A stretch of DNA of 64,000 nt from DASPWW01 sp963841715 (GTDB lineage: Bacteria; Actinomycetota; Thermoleophilia; Solirubrobacterales; 70-9), in assembly GCA_963841715.1 (NCBI GenBank), contig CAWJDP010000003.1:510565-574564 (forward strand), written 5' to 3'. A model generated the notes under the pieces. The model searched no databases, was not told where the DNA came from, and saw only the letters and a program-made list of their open reading frames with translations. Numbering within the stretch: position 1 is the first letter of the stretch; the number at the start of each line of letters is the position of its first letter. Positions 1-7,409 of the stretch are shown here, piece by piece. The position numbers and the translations under genes were made by a program.

Positions 1-735
1 CTCGTGTTCTCGTTCAACGATCCGGCCGGGAAGTACAACTACACGTGGACGAGCTTCACGCTCCAGCACTGGCGAAACGCGTTCGGCCTCTCCGACCTCA
101 ACGACGCCCTGTTCACGAGCCTCCGGCTCGCGGCGTTGGCGACCTTGATCTCGACCGCGCTCGGCACGTTGATGGCGCTGGCGCTGGTCCGCTACGAGTT
201 CGTCGGGAGGCGAGTCTCGAACTTCGTGATCGTGATCCCCATGGCCACGCCCGAGGTGGTGATGGGCGCCTCACTGTTGTCGCTGTTCCTGATCTACGGC
301 CTCCCGCTCGGCTTCACGACGCTTCTTATCGCCCACGTGATGTTCTGCATCAGCTTCGTCGTCGTCGTCGTGCGCTCGCGCTTGATCGGATTCGATCGCA
401 GCCTCGAGGAGGCCGCCCGGGACCTCGGCGCGAGCCCACTGGCGACGTTCCGGCTCGTCACCATGCCGTTGATCATGCCCGGCGTCGTCGCGGCGGCGCT
501 GCTCGCGTTCGCGCTCTCGATCGACGACTTCGTCGTCTCGAACTTCAACTCAGGGACAACCGTGACCTTCCCGCTCTACATCTTCGGCGCCTTCCAGCGC
601 GGCATCCCGGTCGAGGTCAACGTGATCGCGATGCTGCTGTTCGGGTTCACGCTGCTGGCGATGGGAGCCACGGTGTTGCAGCAGCGAAGAGCTGAGCGAC
701 TCGCGGCCACGCGACCCCCCCAGGAGAGCGTCTAG
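1..735 (+). CDS. ABC transporter permease, PotC-like (5' end outside window)
   Basis: Inner-membrane permease subunit of a spermidine/putrescine-type ABC importer. The open frame runs off the left edge of the window, so the N-terminus with the first membrane segment is missing. The visible part starts with a phenylalanine/asparagine-rich stretch (VFSFND) like that after TM1 in PotC proteins. It has about five hydrophobic segments and the EAA coupling loop (EEAARDLGASPLATF, about residues 135-150 of the visible part) followed by MPLIMPG, which contacts the ATPase. The frame ends at TAG 733-735. Partner subunits (ATPase, PotB-like permease, binding protein) would lie upstream, outside the window. 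The family call is firm. The substrate is inferred from similarity to PotC and from the amine-metabolism genes downstream, and could be another cation. Confidence 0.85.
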   Translation, partial: LVFSFNDPAGKYNYTWTSFTLQHWRNAFGLSDLNDALFTSLRLAALATLISTALGTLMALALVRYEFVGRRVSNFVIVIPMATPEVVMGASLLSLFLIYGLPLGFTTLLIAHVMFCISFVVVVVRSRLIGFDRSLEEAARDLGASPLATFRLVTMPLIMPGVVAAALLAFALSIDDFVVSNFNSGTTVTFPLYIFGAFQRGIPVEVNVIAMLLFGFTLLAMGATVLQQRRAERLAATRPPQESV

Positions 736-863
736 CGCACTTGTCCGCTCTGTACAACCGGGGCTGGTTCGTTTTGCAGGGTCGCCGGTTGCGAGTCCAG
801 GGGCGGGAGCATAAGCTCCGCGCGGCCGCGTTCGCGGTCAGCGGGTAACCAGGAGGGAGATCC

Positions 864-2387
864 TTGGAGAGCGCAGCGGTTCCAGCCGATCAGGGGACAA
901 CGCCCAGCACGGGCGTGATCGACAAGGGCCTGAAGAAGAACGCGATCGGGTTCGTCTCCAGCGTCGTGATCGGGGTCGCCTCGACGGCGCCCGGATACAG
1001 CCTCGCCGCCACGCTCGGGTTCATCGTCGCCGTCGTCGGGTTGCAGGCCCCGGCGATCCTGCTGATGGCGTTCGTCCCGATGTTCCTCGTCGCCGGGGGC
1101 TACTACTACATGAACCGAGCCGATCCCGACTGCGGGACCTCCTTCAGCTGGGTGACACGCGCGATGGGACCGCAGCTCGGCTGGATCACCGGCTGGGCGA
1201 TCGTCGTCGCCGACATCATCGTGATGGCGAACCTCGCCCAGATTGCCGGCCTCTACTCGTTCCTTCTCGTCGGCGCCGACTCGCTCGCCGACTCGACCTT
1301 CTGGGTGACATTCGTCGGCGTGATCTGGATCGTGATCATGACCGCGATCGTCACGATCGGGATCGAGCTTTCGGCGCGCACGCAGGTCGGGCTGCTCGCC
1401 GCGGAGATCATCACCCTCGCGGCGTTCGCGGTCGTCGCGTTGATCAAGGTCTACAGCAACGACGCCCTTCCGACCGGGGTCGATCCAAGCTTCAGCTGGA
1501 TCAATCCATTCGACGTTCCGACGAGTGCGATCAGCGCCGGGCTCCTGCTCGCCGTCTTCATCTATTGGGGGTGGGACACGACGGCGACGGTCAACGAGGA
1601 GACCGAGGACTCGACCGAGGCTCCGGGGAAGGCAACCGTGGTCAGCACGCTGATCCTGCTCGGGATCTACGTGATCGTCGCGGTCGCCGCGCAGGCGTAC
1701 GCGGGCGAGAATCCCCTCAAGCACCACCGCGACGACGTCCTCAGCTTCCTCGGCGGGGACGTATTCGGCTCGCCGCTCGACAAGCTGCTGATCATCGCGG
1801 TCCTGACCTCGGCGGCGGCGTCGACGCAGACCACGATCCTGCCCACCGCGCGGACGACATTGTCGATGGCGCGCGCGAAGGCGTTGCCGAGCTCGCTCGG
1901 GAAGGTTCACGATCGATTCCTGACGCCCCACATCTCGACGATCCTGATGGGAGTCGTGTCGATCATCTGGTACGTCGGGCTGACGATCGTGAGCGAGAAC
2001 ATCCTCTTCGACTCGCTGACCGCGTTGGGGCTGATGATCTCGTTCTACATCGGGATCACCGGGTTCGCGTGCGCGATCTTCTACAGACGCGAGCTCACCA
2101 ACAGCCTCAAGAACTTCCTCTTCATCGGCGTCGGCCCGGTGATCGGAGGCGCGATCCTGTTCTACCTGCTGGTCAAGAACTCGATCGAGCTCAGCAATCC
2201 GGCGAACGCGTACACCGGCTCGTTTCTCGGGTTGGGGGTGCCGCTCGTGATCGGGATCGGCGCCGCGATCCTCGGGGTTGTGTTGATGCTGTGGACTTGG
2301 ATCGCCAAGCCCGAGTTCTTCCGCAGGCGTCCGGAGACCGTCCCGCCCGAGCTCGTGGCCCGAGCGCCCGCGACCGGAGGTGAGTGA
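864..2387 (+). CDS. APC-superfamily amino acid/amine permease
   Basis: Integral membrane transporter of about 507 residues with about twelve hydrophobic segments, usual for the APC family. It has the TM1 signature (STAPGYSLAATLG, near residues 40-52) and the FSWVTRAMGPQLGWITGW region after TM2/TM3. It starts at TTG 864, preceded by a strong ribosome-binding site AGGAGG at 851-856. No in-frame ATG lies nearby upstream. The stop overlaps the next gene (TGATG at 2385-2389), so a universal stress protein is translationally coupled to it. This arrangement is common for APC permeases. Substrate is not determinable from sequence; amino acids or polyamines are the usual choices and fit the preceding PotC-like permease. 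Confidence 0.88.
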   Translation: MESAAVPADQGTTPSTGVIDKGLKKNAIGFVSSVVIGVASTAPGYSLAATLGFIVAVVGLQAPAILLMAFVPMFLVAGGYYYMNRADPDCGTSFSWVTRAMGPQLGWITGWAIVVADIIVMANLAQIAGLYSFLLVGADSLADSTFWVTFVGVIWIVIMTAIVTIGIELSARTQVGLLAAEIITLAAFAVVALIKVYSNDALPTGVDPSFSWINPFDVPTSAISAGLLLAVFIYWGWDTTATVNEETEDSTEAPGKATVVSTLILLGIYVIVAVAAQAYAGENPLKHHRDDVLSFLGGDVFGSPLDKLLIIAVLTSAAASTQTTILPTARTTLSMARAKALPSSLGKVHDRFLTPHISTILMGVVSIIWYVGLTIVSENILFDSLTALGLMISFYIGITGFACAIFYRRELTNSLKNFLFIGVGPVIGGAILFYLLVKNSIELSNPANAYTGSFLGLGVPLVIGIGAAILGVVLMLWTWIAKPEFFRRRPETVPPELVARAPATGGE

Positions 2388-2797
2388 TGCCCGGAATAGT
2401 CGTCGGATACGACGGGACGAAGAGCGCGAAGGCCGGGCTCGATGCCGCTCTGGACCTCGCGAAGGATCTCGGCGATCCCGTCCTCGCCGTGTTCGGGTAC
2501 GGCGTCAATCCGATGGGCGGCGAGGTCAAGGACTACAGCACGACGCTGAAGGAGCACGGGGAGAAGGTGACCGCGGAGGCGGTAGAGACAGCCCGCAAGG
2601 GAGGAGTTGAGGCCGAGGTCGTGCTGACCGACCTCGAGGGCGCGGAGGCCCTGATCTCAATCGCCGACGAGCGCGACGCGCGAATGATCGTGATCTCGAG
2701 CCGCGGCGAGGGCCCGATCACGGGTGCATTGCTCGGATCGACCGCGTACAAGCTGGTCCACACCTCGAGCAGGCCCGTGCTCGTCGTTCCTGGCTGA
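2387..2797 (+). CDS. Universal stress protein (UspA family)
   Basis: Small cytosolic single-domain Usp protein, 136 residues, usual family length. The N-terminal strand carries GIVVGYDGTKSAK, where the Asp contacts nucleotide in ATP-binding members. The C-terminal part has ITGALLGSTAYKLVHTSSRPVLVVPG, the glycine-rich phosphate loop plus final strand. I chose ATG 2387 because GGAGG sits at 2376-2380 with ideal spacing; a GTG one codon earlier is possible. The start overlaps the permease stop by one base, so the two are probably made together, and the Usp may regulate the transporter. The presence of the glycine loop suggests ATP binding, but no partner can be read from the sequence. Confidence 0.9.
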   Translation: MPGIVVGYDGTKSAKAGLDAALDLAKDLGDPVLAVFGYGVNPMGGEVKDYSTTLKEHGEKVTAEAVETARKGGVEAEVVLTDLEGAEALISIADERDARMIVISSRGEGPITGALLGSTAYKLVHTSSRPVLVVPG

Positions 2798-2846
2798 ATC
2801 CCGGACGCCGTTTGCGCGCGACCGCGCCGGGTAGCCTCGGCGCGAG

Positions 2847-3572
2847 ATGAATCCGGTGAGGATCGGCTGCTCGGGGTGGCAGTACAACGACTGGCGCGGC
2901 GTCCTCTACCCGGAGGGAACGCCGCAGCGGCGCTGGCTCGCGACCTACGCGGAGGCGTTCGACACCGTCGAGGTCAACAGCACCTTCTACCGGCTCGCCT
3001 CGGAGAGGGCCGTCGTCGAGTGGGTCGAGCAGACGCCGGAGGACTTCCTGTTCTCGTGCAAGGCGAGCCGCTACATGACCCACGTGAAACGCCTCCGCGA
3101 GACGGGCGAGCGCGTCGGCCGCTTCTACGAGCCGCTGGAGCCGCTGAAGCGGGCGGGGAAGATGGGCCCGACCCTGTGGCAGCTTCCGGCGAACTTCCCC
3201 CGCAACGACGACCGCCTCGCGGGCGCGCTCGACGCGCTCCCGCCCGGACGCCACTGCTTCGAGTTTCGCCACGAGAGCTGGTTCACGAAGCCGGTCTATG
3301 ACGCGCTCCGCGAGCGCAACGTGGCGCTCGTGATCGGTGACCACCCGAAGTGGCCGTTCCAGGCCCGCGAGCTGACCGCCTCGTGGACGTTCATCCGCCT
3401 CCACTACGGACGCGGCGGCCGCGACGGCCGCTACTCGGAGGCCGAGCTCGAGCGTTGGCGCCGGCGGATCGCCGCCTGGCGCTCGCGTGTGGAGGTGTTC
3501 GCGTACTTCAACAACGACTGGCGCGGGTACGCCGTCGAGCACGCGCGGTGGCTTAAACAACACCTCTCGTGA
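2847..3572 (+). CDS. DUF72 family protein (YecE-like)
   Basis: A 241-residue cytosolic protein of the DUF72 family, a TIM-barrel-like fold of unknown biochemical role. Family signatures are all present: CSGWQYNDWRGVLYPEG at the N-terminus, VEVNSTFYRL near residue 45, FEFRHESWF in the middle, and FAYFNNDWRGYAVEHA at the C-terminus. Start ATG 2847 gives a typical N-terminus. It stands alone, 49 bp after the Usp gene and divergent in theme from the membrane gene downstream. Family assignment is secure; no activity is claimed. Confidence 0.9.
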   Translation: MNPVRIGCSGWQYNDWRGVLYPEGTPQRRWLATYAEAFDTVEVNSTFYRLASERAVVEWVEQTPEDFLFSCKASRYMTHVKRLRETGERVGRFYEPLEPLKRAGKMGPTLWQLPANFPRNDDRLAGALDALPPGRHCFEFRHESWFTKPVYDALRERNVALVIGDHPKWPFQARELTASWTFIRLHYGRGGRDGRYSEAELERWRRRIAAWRSRVEVFAYFNNDWRGYAVEHARWLKQHLS

Positions 3573-3630
3573 CGCCCTGCGCGATCGTGGCGTTTAGGCG
3601 CGAATCGGGGGTGGGTAGACGGCATCCACC

Positions 3631-4638
3631 ATGCTCGGGAGGAGCGCAAGCGACAGCAGCACGCTGGGCGTCGCGCGGCGCACGATCCGCGGGTTCTCCA
3701 ACGACGCGCTGACCGACCGCGCCGCCGCGCTCACCTACTACGCGATGCTGTCGATCTTCCCCGGCCTCGCGGCGCTCGTCGCGGTGCTCGGGCTGACCGG
3801 CGACCAGGGCACGATCGACACGGTGCTGCGAATCGTCAACCACATCGGCCCTTCGTCAGCGGTGGACACATTCCGCAGCCCGGTCGAGAGCGTCGTCCAC
3901 GGCAAGGACAACGCCGGCGTCGCACTCGTGATCAGCCTCGCGGTTGGGCTTTGGGGGGCGTCGGGCTACATCGGCGCGTTCATGCGCGCCTCGAACGCGA
4001 TCTACGGCGTCGACGAGGGGCGTCCGTTCTGGCACCTGCGCCCGCTCCAGGTCGCCGTGACGCTCGTCATGGTCCTGATGCTCGCGACCGTCCTCGTCGC
4101 GATCGTCCTCACGGGACCTCTCGCGACCGCGGTCGGCGACGAGCTCGGAATCACGAACGGCCTCATCATCCTGTGGGAGTTCGCGAAGTGGCCGCTGCTG
4201 ATCGCCGTAGTCGTCACGATGCTCGCGGTCCTCTACCACGCCGCGCCGAACGTCAAGCAGCCGAGCTTCCGCTGGCTCACGCCCGGGAGCGGGGTCGCGA
4301 TCGTGGTCTGGATCGTCGCCTCGTTCGCGTTCGCGCTCTATGTAGCGACCTTCGGCTCCTACAACGCGACCTACGGGAGCCTCGGGGGAGCCGTCGTCTT
4401 CCTCGTGTGGCTGTGGCTGACGAACCTCGCGGTGCTGCTGGGAGCCGAGGTCAACGCGGAGATCGAGCGCGAGCGCCAGCTCAACGCCGGCGTGCCCGAG
4501 GCCAGGGACCAGATCCAGCTCGAGCACCGCACACCGCCAGACTCGTCCCCCGCCGCCCCCGGAGGCGAAGCTGAGGAGGCGGCGGTTGATGACGGTGGCG
4601 ACGCCGAGACCGCTGCGCGCAGTAGCGTGCGCCCGTGA
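3631..4638 (+). CDS. YihY/BrkB-family integral membrane protein
   Basis: Polytopic membrane protein of 335 residues with about six hydrophobic segments, a family once mislabelled ribonuclease BN and now considered a possible transporter. Diagnostic parts are DRAAALTYYAMLSIFPGLAALVAVLG near residues 30-55, SGYIGAFMRASNAIY after TM2, and the TM5/TM6 region with YNATYGSLGGAVVFLVWLWLTNLAVLLGAEVNAEIE. The tail is acidic and alanine-rich and probably disordered in the cytosol. The stop overlaps the GTG start of the DUF4235 gene (GTGA at 4635-4638), indicating one transcript and coupled translation. Confidence 0.9.
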   Translation: MLGRSASDSSTLGVARRTIRGFSNDALTDRAAALTYYAMLSIFPGLAALVAVLGLTGDQGTIDTVLRIVNHIGPSSAVDTFRSPVESVVHGKDNAGVALVISLAVGLWGASGYIGAFMRASNAIYGVDEGRPFWHLRPLQVAVTLVMVLMLATVLVAIVLTGPLATAVGDELGITNGLIILWEFAKWPLLIAVVVTMLAVLYHAAPNVKQPSFRWLTPGSGVAIVVWIVASFAFALYVATFGSYNATYGSLGGAVVFLVWLWLTNLAVLLGAEVNAEIERERQLNAGVPEARDQIQLEHRTPPDSSPAAPGGEAEEAAVDDGGDAETAARSSVRP

Positions 4639-4922
4639 TCATCGCCCGCATCCTCTTCGCGCCGCTCAGCATCCTCGCCGGGATTCTCGCCGGGCTGATC
4701 GGCCGGCGCCTGTTCGACTTCGCGTGGGGGCAGGTCGACAACGAGGAGGCGCCCGAGCCCTCGCATCACCGCACGAGCTGGGGCAAGGTGCTCGGCGCCG
4801 CGGCGCTGCAGGGACTCGTTTTCGCGGTCGTCCGCGCGCTCACCGACCGCGCGGCGCGGACGGCGTTCTTCCGCTTCACCGGGATCTGGCCGGGCGAGGA
4901 AGAGCGCGACGAAGTCGACTGA
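4635..4922 (+). CDS. DUF4235 family membrane protein
   Basis: Small 95-residue membrane protein of the actinobacterial DUF4235 family. It has the N-terminal hydrophobic segment ILFAPLSILAGILAGLIGRRLFD, a short acidic linker, then WGKVLGAAALQGLVFAVVRALTDRA, which is the most conserved part of the family, ending in an acidic tail. It starts at GTG 4635, overlapping the YihY-family stop by 4 bp. The constant pairing of a YihY-type protein with a small DUF4235 partner suggests they act in the same membrane complex, which is inference only. Confidence 0.85.
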   Translation: MIIARILFAPLSILAGILAGLIGRRLFDFAWGQVDNEEAPEPSHHRTSWGKVLGAAALQGLVFAVVRALTDRAARTAFFRFTGIWPGEEERDEVD

Positions 4923-4925
4923 GCG

Positions 4926-4950
4926 GCGGCGGGCGCTTAGCCCCCGCCGC
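4926..4950. terminator. Possible bidirectional hairpin terminator
   Basis: An 8-bp GC stem (GCGGCGGG at 4926-4933 pairing with CCCGCCGC at 4943-4950) lies at the end of two convergent genes. The loop contains the minus-strand TAA stop. No T-run follows, as is common in high-GC actinobacteria. Confidence 0.4.
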
Positions 4951-5382
4951 CCCTGCTCACCGTCCACGAGATCGGGTCCCCGAGGCTGCTGCCGGTGTGG
5001 CACTGCTCGCCGCCGCCCGCGATCGTCAGCGTGCCCGATGCCTGCTTGCCCTTGTGCGTGAACTTGCCCTCGGCGCTCACCTGGATGCCTGCCTCACCGG
5101 TGAAGGCGCCGGCGAAAGTCTTGCCCTTCTTCACCTTCATCGCCTTCTCGAAGCTGCCGCTGATCGAATGGCTCCCGGCGTCAGGGCCCGTCTCGCACGT
5201 CAGGGTGAGGTCTGCCCATTGGAAGTTCTTGACTTCTTGATCGTCCCCTTCTTGACGCTCGTCTTGAATCCGAGGTTCGAGTTGTCCGAGCCTGAGCCGT
5301 TGTAGCTCTTGCCGCCCGCGAGGGCGGCCGCGGGGGCCGCGAGCAGCGGAAGCGCCACGGCCCCGATCGCAATCCTTCTCAT
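4937..5382 (-). pseudogene. Secreted small protein, one frameshift (or sequence error)
   Basis: Starts at 5382 with a clear Sec signal peptide (MRRIAIGAVALPLLAAPAAALA) followed by a Gly/Ser/Lys-rich region. The frame is lost near 5235: the reading frame runs into NGQTSP and stops. Adding one base in the AAGAAGTCAAG stretch restores KKVKNFQWADLTLTC and then continues to the C-terminal half (MKVKKGKTFAGAFTG...SWTVSRGGGG) ending at TAA 4937-4939. Both halves look like one exported beta-rich protein of about 148 residues with a Cys pair. The product is of unknown function. Its neighbour at 5396-5794 is another exported protein with the same signal-peptide and Lys-rich style, so the two may be distant paralogues. 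One indel in otherwise coherent sequence may be an assembly error. Confidence 0.6.
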
Positions 5383-5395
5383 TGCTCCGTCCTGT

Positions 5396-5794
5396 TCATG
5401 GAATCGTCAGCACCGGCGAGGTCGCCGCGCCGCACTTGTGCTTCTTGCCCTTGACCTTGATCGTCTTCTTGCCGACGGTCGCAACGTAGCTGTGCCCGGA
5501 CTGCGCCTCGAACGGCGAGTCGACGGTGAACTTGCCCTTCTTGTTCGACTTGCCCGAGCCGCCCGCGGTGTTGGGGGGAGCGGGACCCGGCGGAACGCTC
5601 GTGTCGCTGACGTCGACCTCGCGGCCCTTCTTGCAGCCGCCGCCCGCCGATACGGTGCCCGTGAACAGCGTGTCGCCGTAGCTCAGCGCCGACAGCGTCG
5701 TCGAGTACTTCTTCGCCGCCTGAGCCGTTCCGACCGGCGCCGCGAGCGCGGCAACCGCAAGGCCCGCGGTCAAAACCACGATCCACCTGCGCAT
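5396..5794 (-). CDS. Secreted protein of unknown function
   Basis: A 132-residue exported protein. Residues 1-26 form a signal peptide (MRRWIVVLTAGLAVAALAAPVGTAQA), and the mature part is small, Gly/Ser/Lys-rich and probably beta-sheet, with three cysteines including GGGCKKGR and KKHKCGAATSP. No catalytic motif is visible. It lies 13 bp upstream of the similar frameshifted secreted gene on the same strand, so both are probably one transcript. The KKTIKVKGKKHKCG stretch is one of several basic Lys/His runs found in exported proteins of this window. I do not recognise a named family. Confidence 0.65.
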   Translation of the reverse strand: MRRWIVVLTAGLAVAALAAPVGTAQAAKKYSTTLSALSYGDTLFTGTVSAGGGCKKGREVDVSDTSVPPGPAPPNTAGGSGKSNKKGKFTVDSPFEAQSGHSYVATVGKKTIKVKGKKHKCGAATSPVLTIP

Positions 5795-5936
5795 TCCTCG
5801 ATACCTCCTGACCCACGGAGCCGTGCCCCGAAGCTCGTCCCACGATTACATCGACCAAGTTACGGACTCTTGTGTACAACGTCAATAACGCAAATGCGCC
5901 ATTACCTCGGCAGCTCGCGTACGTTGATGTCCTGAA

Positions 5937-6675
5937 GTGGGTGTGGGGAACGACGATCTGCGGCGCGCGCTGGAGCTGATCCACAGGGTCCAGTCCGCGC
6001 CCGACCTCGACGAGTATCGCGCGCGCGTGCTCGACATCTGCGGGCTCGTCGACGGGCACATCGTCGGCTACAACGAGGTCGACGCCGCAATCGGTGAGAC
6101 GTTCGCCCTTCTCGACCCGTTCGAGGCACTGTTCGATGGCGTGCATGAGCGCTTCGCGCGCCACGCGCACGAGCATCCCGTGATCCGCCACGCGACCGAG
6201 ACCGGCGACCCACGGCCGCGCGCGATCTCGGACTTCCTCTCCGGGACGAGCTTCACGCACTCGGCCTCTACCGCGAGATCTACGCCCCGCTCGGGGTCGA
6301 GGACCAGATCGCGCTGCTGCTCCCGGCCCCGGAGGGGATCGTGATCGGCGTGGCGATCAACCGCTCGCGACGCGGCTTCTCCGCCAACGAGCGCGAGCTG
6401 CTCGAGATCGTGCGCCCACATCTGGGGCAAGCGTTTCGCGACGCCGCGATGCGCTCCTCGCTCGACCCGATGTCCGATCAGCGACTGCGGCGCTCGGTCT
6501 AACCTCGCGACGTCACTCGCGAGCTCGCGGCGGGCGCGACGGCGCGCGAGATCGGCGAGCGGCTCGGGATCTCGACGAACACGGCCCGCAGGCGCGTCGC
6601 GAACGTCTACGCGACGCCCGGGTCAACTCCAGGGCCGCCGCGGTGACGAATGTCCTGCGGGAGGACGCCGACTAG
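5937..6675 (+). pseudogene. LuxR-type transcriptional regulator, disrupted
   Basis: Remains of a regulator of about 240 residues with an N-terminal sensor-like region (LRRALELIHRVQSAPDLDEYRARVLDIC) and a C-terminal LuxR helix-turn-helix. The first frame runs from GTG 5937 to about 6240. A frameshift then leads to ELHALGLYREIYAPLGVEDQIALLLPAPEG and NERELLEIVRPHLGQAF. An in-frame TAA near 6500 interrupts the start of the HTH, after which AAGATAREIGERLGISTNT is recognisable. A second shift near 6620 gives the usual C-terminus VNSRAAAVTNVLREDAD, ending at TAG 6673-6675. Conservation continues across every break, so this is either recent decay or poor sequence. Its final stop shares the tetranucleotide CTAG with the stop of the convergent gene. 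Confidence 0.7.
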
Positions 6676-7325
6676 AGGCCGAGGTCGCGTGCGGCGCCGG
6701 GCGTGTGGGCGCCGATGAACACCCATACGGGATGCGGCGCCCCCTCGGTGGGCACGACGGTGACCTCGCTGCCCTTCGGCGCCTCGCCCTCGATCTTCTT
6801 GCCGAGCTCGGCCGCGCCCTCCTCCGAGGGCGCGGCGACGAGCAGGTGCTTCCAGCGGCGGTGGACCTTCATCCCCTCGCCCTTGAGCTTGTCGGCGAGC
6901 TCGAGCGTGTCCCTCAGCGAGGGCACGTCGACGCGCACCTCCCACTCCGGACGCCCCTCGAGCTCGGTCTCGCGCTCCTCGGCTGCCTCGCGGCGCCGTT
7001 CCTCCTCGCGGATCTCCTGCTCGGTCTCGGGGAGCGGGACCGATGCGTCCTTCCACGCCTCCTCGACGTCGTGCCACCGGGTCAGCGAGACCTGAGCAGA
7101 CAGCCCCTCGGCGCCGAGCAGCTCGCGGATCACCTTCTCCGCCTCCTCGGCCTGTTCCTCCGACCCGGCGTAGAGGAACAGCCAGCCTCCGTCGCGGGTG
7201 ACGATCACGCGGTCGCCGAGCCGCTTGCGCGCGTCGTCGTCGAGATCGAGCGACCGCAGCCGCTGACCGAGGGCCTCGTGGCCGCCCTCGTCGCCAAGCT
7301 CGACCTCGACTCTCCACTCGGTCAT
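6672..7325 (-). CDS. Conserved hypothetical protein
   Basis: A 217-residue soluble acidic protein with no family I can name. It looks like two alpha/beta repeats of about 80 residues: residues 1-90 (WRVEVELGDEGG...GGWLFLYAGSEEQAEEAEKVIRELL) and residues 128-217 (WEVRVDVPSLRDTLELADKL...HLLVAAPSEEGAAELGKKI), separated by a Glu/Arg-rich helix around residues 100-127 that may be a coiled coil. The internal similarity (strand, helix, strand, then SEE-helix) suggests an ancient duplication. It starts at ATG 7325, divergent from the aldehyde dehydrogenase with 84 bp between them. No catalytic residues are evident. Confidence 0.65.
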   Translation of the reverse strand: MTEWRVEVELGDEGGHEALGQRLRSLDLDDDARKRLGDRVIVTRDGGWLFLYAGSEEQAEEAEKVIRELLGAEGLSAQVSLTRWHDVEEAWKDASVPLPETEQEIREEERRREAAEERETELEGRPEWEVRVDVPSLRDTLELADKLKGEGMKVHRRWKHLLVAAPSEEGAAELGKKIEGEAPKGSEVTVVPTEGAPHPVWVFIGAHTPGAARDLGL

Positions 7326-7409
7326 GAGAAACCCCCACCTGCCTGTCCCGGCGCCAGATTCATTTGGCGCAGTCTACGTCCCCGCGGGGGCGTCGCTAGG
7401 ATCGGCCCG

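Noticed and set aside
5230..5240. Programmed frameshifting in the secreted-protein gene
   Set aside because: No slippery heptamer with downstream pseudoknot is seen, the family is not known for it, and nearby genes are also broken.
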